Source: Sphingomonas oleivorans (GTDB lineage Bacteria; Pseudomonadota; Alphaproteobacteria; Sphingomonadales; Sphingomonadaceae). Taken from it: a stretch of DNA of 64,000 nt. Location: contig NZ_NWBU01000010.1 in NCBI RefSeq assembly GCF_003050615.1, forward strand, positions 219,165 through 283,164, read 5' to 3'. This document shows, in pieces, positions 37,407 to 45,512 of the stretch. Below the pieces are notes generated by a model. That model saw nothing but the letters and a program-made list of their open reading frames with translations. It did not search any database and had not been told where the DNA came from. The translations under genes were made by a program, and so were the position numbers. Position 1 is the stretch's first letter. Each line of letters starts with the position of its first letter.

Positions 37407-37442
37407 CGTCCTCACCACCCGAAGACTGTCAAGGAGGCCGGC

Positions 37443-38555
37443 TTGAGCGACGAGGATTTCCAGGAGCCGGAGGTGCTGCTGCCGCTCGATGCATGGCATC
37501 GCGCGCATGGCGCCCGAATGGTGCCCTTCGCGGGCTACAGCATGCCGATCCAATATGAAGGCATCATCGCCGAACATCTCTGGACGCGCGAATCCGCCGG
37601 GCTGTTCGACGTCAGCCATATGGGCCAGCTGCTGGTGTCCGGCGAAGGCGCGGACGCGGCGCTCGAGGCGCTGCTGCCGGGCGACATCAAGGGCCTGCGC
37701 GAAGGGCGGATGCGCTATTCGCTGCTGCTATCGGATGAAGGCGGCATTCTCGACGACCTGATGGTGACGCGCCGTGCGGACGACTTCTATCTCGTCGTCA
37801 ACGGTGCCACCAAGATCGACGACATCGCCCATATCCATGAGCATCTGCCCGAGGAACTGACGCTCAACCATATGGACGAGCAGGCGCTGCTGGCGCTTCA
37901 GGGGCCGAAGGCGGTGGATGCGCTCGCGCGACTCGTGCCGGGCGTGGAGGCGCTGAGCTTCATGACCGCCGGCGCCTTCGCCATCGCGGGCGTGCCCGCC
38001 TGGATCAGCCGCTCGGGCTATACGGGCGAGGACGGTTTCGAGATTTCCATTCCCGCCGAGGCGGCCGAGCAGGTCGCCACGCTGCTGGCGGACCAGCCCG
38101 AGGTGAAGCCGATCGGCCTCGGCGCACGCGATTCGCTCAGGCTCGAGGCCGGGTTGCCGCTCTACGGCCATGATCTCGATCCAGAGACGACGCCGATCTC
38201 CGCCGATCTGGGCTTCGCCATCTCCAAGCGGCGGCGCGAGGAGGGAGGCTTCCCCGGTGCCCAGCGCATCCTCGCCGAGCGCGCGGCGGGATCCGCATTC
38301 AAGCGCGTCGGGCTCATCATCGAGGGGCGCCAGCCGGTGCGCGAGGGCGCGGTGGTGCAGCCGGACGGCAAGATCACCAGCGGCGGCTTTTCGCCCAGCC
38401 TTCAGAAGCCGATCGCCATGGCCTATGTCCCCGCCGTCTCGGCGGTTCCGGGCAGCACGATCGCGATCGAGCAGCGCGGCAAGATCTTCACGGGCACGGT
38501 GACGCCGATGCCCTTCCTCCCCCACCGTTATCATCGCCAGGGAAGCAGCAAATGA
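37443..38555 (+). CDS. gcvT: aminomethyltransferase (glycine cleavage T protein)
   Basis: GcvT releases ammonia from the aminomethyl-lipoyl H protein and passes the one-carbon unit to tetrahydrofolate. The 370-residue product shows [20 protein letters not shown] near residue 25, [20 protein letters not shown] near 50, [20 protein letters not shown] near 195, [20 protein letters not shown] near 225 and a C-terminal GCV_T beta domain. The start is TTG 37443: a perfect AAGGAGG at 37431-37437 lies 5 bases upstream, and no ATG fits. It is the first gene of the riboswitch-controlled operon, and its stop overlaps gcvH (ATGA). Confidence 0.96.
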   Translation: MSDEDFQEPEVLLPLDAWHRAHGARMVPFAGYSMPIQYEGIIAEHLWTRESAGLFDVSHMGQLLVSGEGADAALEALLPGDIKGLREGRMRYSLLLSDEGGILDDLMVTRRADDFYLVVNGATKIDDIAHIHEHLPEELTLNHMDEQALLALQGPKAVDALARLVPGVEALSFMTAGAFAIAGVPAWISRSGYTGEDGFEISIPAEAAEQVATLLADQPEVKPIGLGARDSLRLEAGLPLYGHDLDPETTPISADLGFAISKRRREEGGFPGAQRILAERAAGSAFKRVGLIIEGRQPVREGAVVQPDGKITSGGFSPSLQKPIAMAYVPAVSAVPGSTIAIEQRGKIFTGTVTPMPFLPHRYHRQGSSK

Positions 38556-38923
38556 GCCTCTATTTCACCAAGGATCATGAGTGGATTTCGGTCGAGGGCA
38601 CGTCCGCGACCGTCGGCATCACCGATTATGCCCAGTCGCAGCTTGGCGACGTCGTGTTCGTCGAGGTGCCGGCCGCCGGCACGGCGGTGGAGAAGGGCAA
38701 GGAAGCCGCGGTGGTCGAATCGGTGAAGGCCGCGTCCGACGTCTATGCGCCGGTTTCGGGCGAGGTGATCGAGGGCAATGCCGCGCTCGAGGCCGATCCG
38801 GCGCTGGTCAACACCGCGCCCGAGGGCGAAGGCTGGTTCTTCAAGCTGACCCTGTCCAATCCGTCCGAGTTGGACGGGCTGATGGACGCGGACGCCTACA
38901 AGACGTTCGTCGACGGGCTGTAA
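38552..38923 (+). CDS. gcvH: glycine cleavage system H protein
   Basis: GcvH carries the aminomethyl group on a lipoyl arm between the P, T and L proteins. The 123-residue protein is standard length; it begins [13 protein letters not shown], and the lipoylation site is Lys59 in [19 protein letters not shown]. The C-terminal half has [20 protein letters not shown], typical of bacterial H proteins. It overlaps gcvT by 4 bases and precedes gcvPA by 39 bases. Lipoylation depends on enzymes encoded outside the window. Confidence 0.97.
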   Translation: MSLYFTKDHEWISVEGTSATVGITDYAQSQLGDVVFVEVPAAGTAVEKGKEAAVVESVKAASDVYAPVSGEVIEGNAALEADPALVNTAPEGEGWFFKLTLSNPSELDGLMDADAYKTFVDGL

Positions 38924-38962
38924 CGGCCGCTCCATCGCCCCGCCATTCAGGAATATCTGCTG

Positions 38963-40330
38963 ATGCGCTATCTTCCCCTCACCGATGCCGATCGCCGCGA
39001 GATGCTGGGCGTGATCGGCGCGGAGACGATCGACGATCTCTTTGCCGACGTGCCTGAGGCGGCGCGGCTTTCCGGGCCGATAGAAGGGCTTCCGAACCAT
39101 GCTTCGGAAATCGCGGTGGAGCGGCAATTGCGCGCGCTTGCCGGGCGCAATCTGGTGGCGGGCGAGGGGCCCTTCTTCCTGGGGGCGGGCGCCTATCGCC
39201 ATCATGTGCCGGCGAGCGTCGATCATCTGATCCAGCGCGGCGAATTCCTGACCAGCTATACTCCCTATCAGCCGGAAATCGCGCAGGGCACGCTGCAGGC
39301 GCTGTTCGAATTCCAGACGCAGGTGGCGCGCCTCTATGGCTGCGATGTGGCCAATGCCTCCATGTATGACGGATCGACCGCCGCCTGGGAGGCGATCGTC
39401 ATGGCCAGGCGGATCACGCGGCGCGGCAAGGCGCTGCTCTCGGCGGGGCTCCATCCCCATTATGTGTCGGTCGCCACGACGATGGCGAAGTTCACCGGCG
39501 ACGTGCTGGAAACCTCCATTCCCGACCTGACAGACGGCGCGCCGGGCAATGATCTGGACAGGCTGATCGCCGCGATCGATGGCGATACGAGCTGCGTGGT
39601 CGTGCAGAATCCGAACATTCTCGGCCATGTCGCGGACCTGTCCGAGCTTGCCGCGCGGGCGCATGAGAAGGGCGCGCTGCTGATCGCTGTCGTCACCGAG
39701 CCGGTGGCGCTCGGCGCGATCCGCTCGCCCGGCGAGATGGGCGCGGACATTGTCGTGGGCGAGGGCCAGTCGCTCGGCGTCGGCCTCCAGTTCGGCGGGC
39801 CCTATGTCGGCCTGTTCGCGACGCGCGACAAATATGTGCGGCAGATGCCGGGCCGCCTGTGCGGCGAGACGGTCGACGCCAGCGGGCAGCGCGGCTTCGT
39901 GCTGACGCTTTCGACGCGCGAGCAGCATATCCGGCGCGAGAAGGCGACGAGCAATATCTGCACCAACTCAGGGCTTTGCGCGCTAGCCTTCAGCATCCAT
40001 CTGAGCCTGTTGGGCGAAAAGGGGCTGCGCGATCTGGCGGCGCTCAACCATGCCAAGGCGGTCGCCGCGGCCGAGCGGCTGGTGCGGGTGCCGGGCGTGG
40101 AGCTGGTCAACGGCACCTTCTTTAACGAATTCACATTGCGTCTCAGCAAGGAAGCGCGGCCGATCGTGCGTGCGCTGGCAGAGGACGGCATTCTCGGCGG
40201 CGTGTCGCTCGGCCGCCTCTATCCAGGCGTCGCGGCGCTGGCCAATGGCCTTGTCGTGGCCGTTACCGAGACGGTCGAGGCGGACGATGTCGACGAACTT
40301 GCCGAAGCGCTCGAGGAGGCACTGGCATGA
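38963..40330 (+). CDS. gcvPA: glycine dehydrogenase subunit 1 (P protein, alpha half)
   Basis: This is the N-terminal half of the split glycine decarboxylase. The 455-residue product contains [20 protein letters not shown] near residue 75, [20 protein letters not shown] near 95, [20 protein letters not shown] near 130 and [20 protein letters not shown] near 275, all in the usual order for GcvPA. The PLP-binding lysine is not here; it is in gcvPB, and the two subunits form the active site together. The stop overlaps the gcvPB start by 4 bases. Confidence 0.96.
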   Translation: MRYLPLTDADRREMLGVIGAETIDDLFADVPEAARLSGPIEGLPNHASEIAVERQLRALAGRNLVAGEGPFFLGAGAYRHHVPASVDHLIQRGEFLTSYTPYQPEIAQGTLQALFEFQTQVARLYGCDVANASMYDGSTAAWEAIVMARRITRRGKALLSAGLHPHYVSVATTMAKFTGDVLETSIPDLTDGAPGNDLDRLIAAIDGDTSCVVVQNPNILGHVADLSELAARAHEKGALLIAVVTEPVALGAIRSPGEMGADIVVGEGQSLGVGLQFGGPYVGLFATRDKYVRQMPGRLCGETVDASGQRGFVLTLSTREQHIRREKATSNICTNSGLCALAFSIHLSLLGEKGLRDLAALNHAKAVAAAERLVRVPGVELVNGTFFNEFTLRLSKEARPIVRALAEDGILGGVSLGRLYPGVAALANGLVVAVTETVEADDVDELAEALEEALA

Positions 40331-41898
40331 GCATGAACAGCGAAGGCCGGGTGACGCGGCCGGAAACCGCGGCTCCGGCGAATGTCGATAGCTTCACCGG
40401 CAATAAGGGGCTGATGCTCGAAGAGGCGCTGATCTTCGAGATCGGCGCGTCCGACCGCACCGGCGTCGATCTGCCGGAAGCGCCCAAGATAGCCTCGCGC
40501 CTCGGCGGGCTGGAGCGCGAGGCGCCGATCAGCCTTCCCGGCCTGTCCGAGCCGGAGGTGGTGCGCCATTATACGCGTCTCAGCAGGCAGAATTATGCCA
40601 TTGATCTCGGGCTGTTTCCGCTCGGATCCTGCACGATGAAGCATAATCCGCGCCTCAACGAGAAGATGGCGCGGCTACCGGGCTTTGCGGACATTCATCC
40701 GCTCCAGCCGCAGGAGACGGTGCAGGGCGCCTATGCGCTGATCCACCTCGTCGGCGAATGGCTGGTGAGGCTGACCGGCATGGCGGCGGTGGCGATGAGC
40801 CCCAAGGCGGGCGCGCATGGCGAGCTGTGTGGCCTGCTCGCGATCCGGTCGGCGCTCGAGGCGCGGGGCGATGCGCGCAAGGTGATCCTTGTTCCCGAAA
40901 GCGCGCATGGGACCAATCCGGCGACCGCGGCCTTTTGCGGCTATGCGGTGGAGAATATCCCGGCGACCGCCGAAGGCCGCGTCGATCTGGAAGCGCTGAA
41001 GGCGCGGCTGGGGCCGGACGTGGCGGGCGTGATGATCACCAACCCGAACACCTGCGGCCTGTTCGAACGCGACATGAGCGCGATTTCGGACGCGGTGCAT
41101 GCGGCGGGCGGCTTCGTCTATTGCGACGGCGCCAATTTCAACGCGATCGTCGGTCGCGTCCGCCCGGGCGATCTCGGCATCGATGCGATGCACATCAACC
41201 TGCACAAGACCTTCTCCACCCCGCATGGCGGCGGCGGGCCGGGTTCCGGCCCGGTGGTCTTTTCCGAGGCGCTGGCGCCCTTCGCCCCGCTGCCCTTCGT
41301 CGAGAAGGATGGCGATCATTATCATCTCGTCGAGGAGGAGACGGCGGGCGAGCATCATGCCGACAGCTTCGGCCGGATGGTCGCCTTTCATGGCCAGATG
41401 GGCATGTTCACCCGTGCCGCCGCCTATATGCTCAGCCATGGCGCGGATGGGCTCAGGCAGGTTTCAGGCGATGCAGTGCTCAACGCCAATTATGTGCTGC
41501 GCAGCCTCGAGGATGTGCTCGATGCGCCCTTCGGCGCGAGCGGGCCGTGCATGCACGAGGCGCTGTTCTCGGACGAGGGGCTGGCGCAGGGCTTTACCAC
41601 GCTGGACGTCGCCAAGGGCCTGATCGACGAGGGCTTCCATCCGATGACCATGTATTTCCCGCTGGTCGTCCATGGCGCGATGCTCGTCGAGCCGACCGAG
41701 ACGGAGAGCAAGGCCGCGCTCGACCAGTTCATCGGCGCGCTGCGTTCGGTGGCGGAGCGGGCGAAGGCGGGCGATCCCGCGCTCAAAGCCGCGCCGGTCC
41801 ATGCGCCGCGCCGCCGGCTCGACGAGACGGCGGCAGCGCGCAAGCCCGTGCTCGTCTGGAAGGAGCCGGCAAGCGGCGGTTCAGCCGCGGCGGCATAG
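40327..41898 (+). CDS. gcvPB: glycine dehydrogenase subunit 2 (P protein, beta half)
   Basis: This is the catalytic half of the split glycine decarboxylase: it removes CO2 from glycine with PLP and loads the aminomethyl group on GcvH. The 523-residue product shows [20 protein letters not shown] near residue 80, [20 protein letters not shown] near 155, and the PLP-lysine motif [20 protein letters not shown] near 290, followed by [20 protein letters not shown] near the C-terminus. It ends the gcv run; a hairpin at 41906-41932 follows its stop. Confidence 0.96.
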   Translation: MSMNSEGRVTRPETAAPANVDSFTGNKGLMLEEALIFEIGASDRTGVDLPEAPKIASRLGGLEREAPISLPGLSEPEVVRHYTRLSRQNYAIDLGLFPLGSCTMKHNPRLNEKMARLPGFADIHPLQPQETVQGAYALIHLVGEWLVRLTGMAAVAMSPKAGAHGELCGLLAIRSALEARGDARKVILVPESAHGTNPATAAFCGYAVENIPATAEGRVDLEALKARLGPDVAGVMITNPNTCGLFERDMSAISDAVHAAGGFVYCDGANFNAIVGRVRPGDLGIDAMHINLHKTFSTPHGGGGPGSGPVVFSEALAPFAPLPFVEKDGDHYHLVEEETAGEHHADSFGRMVAFHGQMGMFTRAAAYMLSHGADGLRQVSGDAVLNANYVLRSLEDVLDAPFGASGPCMHEALFSDEGLAQGFTTLDVAKGLIDEGFHPMTMYFPLVVHGAMLVEPTETESKAALDQFIGALRSVAERAKAGDPALKAAPVHAPRRRLDETAAARKPVLVWKEPASGGSAAAA

Positions 41899-41905
41899 CT
41901 TTCCC

Positions 41906-41932
41906 GTCGCCCCGGCCAAATCCGGGGACGAC
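41906..41932. terminator. GC-rich hairpin after gcvPB
   Basis: GTCGCCCCGG (41906-41915) pairs with CCGGGGaCGAC (41922-41932, one bulged A) around a 6-base loop, just after the gcvPB stop and before the SIMPL gene. It shares the GTCGCCCCGG core with the hairpin at 17996, so it may be both a 3'-end structure of the gcv message and a copy of a dispersed repeat. Confidence 0.55.
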
Positions 41933-41949
41933 AGAAGACGGGAGAGGTT

Positions 41950-42663
41950 ATGGCCGATATTCGCAACGATCGCACGACCGCGATCATCGCCGCGCTGATC
42001 CTTGCGATCGGGCTGATCGTCGGCGGCTATCTCTTGGGCAATGGGCTTGTCCGGGCGCGCCATGCGGATCGATCGGTGACGATGCGAGGCCTGGCCGAAC
42101 GCAACGTCACCGCCGATCTGGCGACATGGACGCTCGCTTATTCGGCGACGGGCACGGACCTCACCGGCCTTCAGGCGCAGATCGATCGGAACACGGCGAC
42201 GATCCTTGCGCTGCTCCGGGCCAATGGCTTTGCCGACAACGAGATCCAGGTCGCTGGCGTCAACGTCAACCAATATACCAATAATCAGGGCCAGCTCATC
42301 ACCACCATTCGCCAGCGGCTCCAGTTGCGGACGACCAAGGTGATGCAGGCGCGGCGCGCCTTTGCCCAGCAGGCGCGGCTCGTCCGCCAGGGCGTGGCGC
42401 TCGAGGATGGATCGGGCATGGTCTACAGCTTCACCAAGCTCAACGACATCAAGCCCGCGATGATCGCGGCGGCGACCAAGGATGCACGCGCCGGCGCCGA
42501 GCAGTTCGCCAAGGATTCGGGCGCTTCGGTGGGTGCGATCAAGCAGGCGACGCAGGGCTATTTCTCGGTCGGCGCGCGCTATGGGGAAAATGCCGGATCG
42601 GGCAATGACAGCCCGTTCCAGAAGGTGCGCGTCGTCACCACGATCGATTTCTATCTGAACTGA
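41950..42663 (+). CDS. SIMPL-domain (DUF541) protein
   Basis: The 237-residue protein has one N-terminal membrane helix (about residues 10-30, AIIAALILAIGLIVGGYLLG) and then a SIMPL/DUF541 domain: RSVTMRGLAERNVTADLATW near residue 41, NGFADNEIQVAGVNVNQYTN near 90, and ATKDARAGAEQFAKDSGASV near 175, closing with VRVVTTIDFYLN. Relatives are envelope proteins of unclear function (BP26/YggE group, linked to oxidative stress). GGGAGAGG precedes the ATG closely. It follows gcvPB after a 51-base gap with a hairpin and converges on the polysaccharide operon, overlapping the last gene's 3' end by 29 bases. Confidence 0.88.
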   Translation: MADIRNDRTTAIIAALILAIGLIVGGYLLGNGLVRARHADRSVTMRGLAERNVTADLATWTLAYSATGTDLTGLQAQIDRNTATILALLRANGFADNEIQVAGVNVNQYTNNQGQLITTIRQRLQLRTTKVMQARRAFAQQARLVRQGVALEDGSGMVYSFTKLNDIKPAMIAAATKDARAGAEQFAKDSGASVGAIKQATQGYFSVGARYGENAGSGNDSPFQKVRVVTTIDFYLN

Positions 42664-43993
42664 ACCGGATGCGTGTGGGGAGCGAGGGGGATGGCATCTC
42701 CTCCGCATGGCGCCGGCGCAGATAATGTGCGAGCGCCATGCAGAACATTAGCTCGCCCGGGGCGAAGACGACGGGCGTGACGGGCGAGCTGATCAGGAAA
42801 TAGAGAATATAGTCGAACAGCGCCGCTGCGAACGGCCCGCCGACCTTCGCCGCCGCCCAAGCGAGCCTGAGCCCCGATAGCAGCAGCGCGAGCAGGATTG
42901 CGGCGCCGATCGCGCCATATTCGAAGATCACGCCCAGCCAGCCGATATCCGCGAGGAAGAAGAGGCGCGCGCCGACGATATCGGCGAGGCTGGTGTCCCC
43001 GATCCGCGTCGCGCTGCCCGCGCCGATCAGCCAGCGCAGCGGACGATCGTCGAGAAAAGCGATGGCGGCCTCGATCTCCGCCTGCCGCGTCGTGAGCGAG
43101 CCGCCGAGCTGGCGCGCGACATTGTCCGACCGGAGATAGAAGGAGAGCGGTATCGCCGCCAGCGCACCCATTGCGCCGAGCCCGACGAGCGCGGCTGTGC
43201 GCCAGCGCCCGGCGCTCAGCGCCGCGCCGATGAGGATCACGAGCGCCGCGCCCAAAATCGGCATGCGCTGCTTGTAGAGCGTGACCATCACCAGGAAGAA
43301 GAAGGCGACGAGCAGCAGCTTCCAGGCCTGCGGTCGTTCCCAGCAGGATCGGGCGGTGAAGAAGAGGGTGAGCATGCCGAAGAACATCGGTACATAGAGG
43401 CGCAGGCCTCGATCCTCGTCCCACAGGAAGAGCTTCGTCTCGGCGATGCCGCGATGATAATATTGCTCGGGTATCACCGCCCAGAGGAGGGGGAAGGCAG
43501 CGAAACTGATGGCGCCGAGCCATAAAATGCCCCGGCGGAGCGTCGCCGGGTCCGGGCGGAAGCAGGCGAGCAGCCCCGCCATGGCGAAGCCCGTGCCGAG
43601 CGCCCAGACCTTGGCGGTGGAGGCGATCGCGCCGACGATCGTGTTGCCCAGCATGACGACACCGACGAAGGGCGTGATCGCCATCGTCCAGAAGAGCGTA
43701 ATGAGCAGCAGCGGGCGATAGGGCAGGTCGACCCGCATCACCGCCCATGCCGCGACGGGCAGCATCAGCAGCGGCCATGCCTTGGTCAGCAGATAGAGCG
43801 GGGGAAAGTCGTTCACATATTGGAAGCTCTGCCCGAACATCATCAGGATGAGGAGCATGAGCGGGAATTGCCAGCCGCGCCCCGCGCCGGGCGCGGCCTG
43901 CGTCCGCTCGCGCGGGGCGGGGACCGGCCGACCGATGATGCGCCCGCGCACGGGGGCGATCACCATGCCGTGGCGCGCCGGCGGATGGATCAT
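42635..43993 (-). CDS. polytopic membrane protein, O-antigen ligase/polymerase-like
   Basis: The 452-residue protein has about ten to twelve membrane segments (for example FPLMLLILMMFGQSFQYVND, LLLITLFWTMAITPFVGVVM, LLLVAFFFLVMVTLYKQRMP, AALVGLGAMGALAAIPLSFY) and a large hydrophilic loop around residues 300-345 with RQLGGSLTTRQAEIEAAIAF and WLIGAGSATRIGDTSLADIV, the arrangement seen in Wzy polymerases and WaaL ligases. Its place as last gene of a polysaccharide export operon suggests the Wzy-type polymerase; no stretch proves that over a ligase. The start is ATG 43991-43993, overlapping the glycosyltransferase stop (ATGA). Confidence 0.78.
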   Translation of the reverse strand: MIHPPARHGMVIAPVRGRIIGRPVPAPRERTQAAPGAGRGWQFPLMLLILMMFGQSFQYVNDFPPLYLLTKAWPLLMLPVAAWAVMRVDLPYRPLLLITLFWTMAITPFVGVVMLGNTIVGAIASTAKVWALGTGFAMAGLLACFRPDPATLRRGILWLGAISFAAFPLLWAVIPEQYYHRGIAETKLFLWDEDRGLRLYVPMFFGMLTLFFTARSCWERPQAWKLLLVAFFFLVMVTLYKQRMPILGAALVILIGAALSAGRWRTAALVGLGAMGALAAIPLSFYLRSDNVARQLGGSLTTRQAEIEAAIAFLDDRPLRWLIGAGSATRIGDTSLADIVGARLFFLADIGWLGVIFEYGAIGAAILLALLLSGLRLAWAAAKVGGPFAAALFDYILYFLISSPVTPVVFAPGELMFCMALAHYLRRRHAEEMPSPSLPTRIRFSSDRNRSW

Positions 43994-44790
43994 GCTGCCA
44001 ATTTTCCGCGATGCGCCCGATCCTGGTCCGCCATCATGCGGGCCCTGGCGGCGATGGCGAGGATCGGCACGGATTCGATGAACACGCGCCGCGCATGGCC
44101 GATCGGGTTGCGGCCGAGGCGGTACAGCCATTCCAGATTGGCGCGGCGGAAGGCGCGCGGTGCGCGCGGCACGAGGCCGGTGAGGAAATTGAGCGAGCTG
44201 CCGATGCACAGCCCCACGCCGGCCGCGTCGCCGCGCCGATGCACTTCGAGCGCCACCATCTCGGATTGGGGGGCGCCCACCGCGAAGAAGATATAGCGGG
44301 CCGGATTGGCAAGGACGAACGCCACGCAGCGTTCGACCTCGGCAGGATCGTGGATGAAGCCCATCGGCGGATCGTGGCGCGCGATATGGCGCATGCCGAA
44401 GCGGTCGCGCAGGCGGCGTTCCATCTCCGCGCTGCCGCCGATGATCGTCAGCCGATCCTCGGGCGAGATCGGCCCGGCGAACAGCGCGGCGGTAAGGTCG
44501 CTGCCGGGGGCGAGTGCCAGCGCGTCATGGAACAGGCGGCGCGAGAGGAGATTCAGGATCGCGCTGTCGTTGAGCCGCAGCCAGGCGGAGCGCTGAGGTG
44601 CTGCGAAGCGCATATCCCCGTGCCAGGCGGCGACGGCATGCTGCGCATTGGGCGTCACCACATAGGCGAAGGGGGCGCCGGGATCGCGGCCGACGATCCG
44701 CCTTACCGCCGCATCGATCGTGAGCGGCGTGAATTCGACCCCGAGGAACCAGCGGCGGTCCGGACGATCGGCGGGCGGAGGCCGCATCAC
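43990..44790 (-). CDS. WecG/TagA/CpsF-family glycosyltransferase (GT26)
   Basis: The 266-residue protein is a GT26 enzyme that adds a sugar to a lipid-linked intermediate at the inner face of the membrane. The family core is clear: FLGVEFTPLTIDAAVRRIVG, FAYVVTPNAQHAVAAW, LTIIGGSAEMERRLRDRFG, YIFFAVGAPQSEMVALEVHR and VGLCIGSSLNFLTGLVPRAP, then PRAFRRANLEWLYRLGRNPI at the C-terminus. The donor may be ManNAcA, as for WecG, or glucuronic acid, as for GumK-unlike GumM relatives; the sequence does not settle it. Start is GTG 44790 or ATG 44787, both overlapping the exporter stop. Confidence 0.9.
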   Translation of the reverse strand: MMRPPPADRPDRRWFLGVEFTPLTIDAAVRRIVGRDPGAPFAYVVTPNAQHAVAAWHGDMRFAAPQRSAWLRLNDSAILNLLSRRLFHDALALAPGSDLTAALFAGPISPEDRLTIIGGSAEMERRLRDRFGMRHIARHDPPMGFIHDPAEVERCVAFVLANPARYIFFAVGAPQSEMVALEVHRRGDAAGVGLCIGSSLNFLTGLVPRAPRAFRRANLEWLYRLGRNPIGHARRVFIESVPILAIAARARMMADQDRAHRGKLAA

Positions 44791-45512
44791 TGGCCGAGAT
44801 TGCCGACGGTACGGCCGATATTATAGTTGAACGAGCGGGTGAAGGGCAGCAGCCGGTTGATATTCTCCTCGATCCAGAGGTTCACCTCCGCGATGCGGCT
44901 GCGCGGCACGAAGATGATGTCGCCGGGGGCGAGCGCGATGCTGTCCGCCTGATCGCCGGTGGAGATGAAGCGGCGCAGGTCCACCGTGCGCAGCATCGCG
45001 CGCTCGCCGGGGCGGGGGCGGATCACCACCACCTGATTCATCCGGCTTTCCGCCTGAAAGCCGCCGGCCTGGACGACCATTTCCAGGGTCGAGGCGCGTG
45101 ACGGAAGGGGATAGACGCCCGGCGTCCGCACCGCGCCGCCGACGATCACGCGTGCCGAACGCGCCTCGACCACGCTCGCGGTGACGATCGGATTGCGCAG
45201 CATGCGGCGCGATGCCTGTTCGATCAGCGCCTGCAATTCGGGGATGCTGTGATTTTGCGCCGGCACGCGGCCCGCCGCGCGCAGGCCGATATAGCCGTCC
45301 GGCCCGATTACGGCTTCCTCGGCCATTTCGGGGGTAAGGAGATAATCGACCTTGATCCTGTCGCCTGCGCCCAGCCGATAGACGGGGGGAAGGTCGCTCC
45401 AGGGCGCGAAGCCAGCCGGCTCGCTCTCGCGCGGGCGGATCGACTGGGTGGTCGAGCAGGCCGCCAGCAGCAGCATCAGCGCCGGGAGCAGGGCCCCACG
45501 CGTCACAACCAT
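44787..45512 (-). CDS. polysaccharide export lipoprotein (Wza/GumB-like)
   Basis: Outer-membrane polysaccharide exporter of the OPX family, 241 residues, which is the short GumB-like form without the long Wza C-terminal helix. It has a lipoprotein signal (LLPALMLLLAACSTTQ), a Poly_export domain (YRLGAGDRIKVDYLLTPEMA, DGYIGLRAAGRVPAQNHSIP) and one SLBB domain (RVIVGGAVRTPGVYPLPSRA, STLEMVVQAGGF). It should form the outer-membrane exit working with the GumC-like protein encoded 10 bases overlapping upstream. Confidence 0.93.
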   Translation of the reverse strand: MVVTRGALLPALMLLLAACSTTQSIRPRESEPAGFAPWSDLPPVYRLGAGDRIKVDYLLTPEMAEEAVIGPDGYIGLRAAGRVPAQNHSIPELQALIEQASRRMLRNPIVTASVVEARSARVIVGGAVRTPGVYPLPSRASTLEMVVQAGGFQAESRMNQVVVIRPRPGERAMLRTVDLRRFISTGDQADSIALAPGDIIFVPRSRIAEVNLWIEENINRLLPFTRSFNYNIGRTVGNLGQ

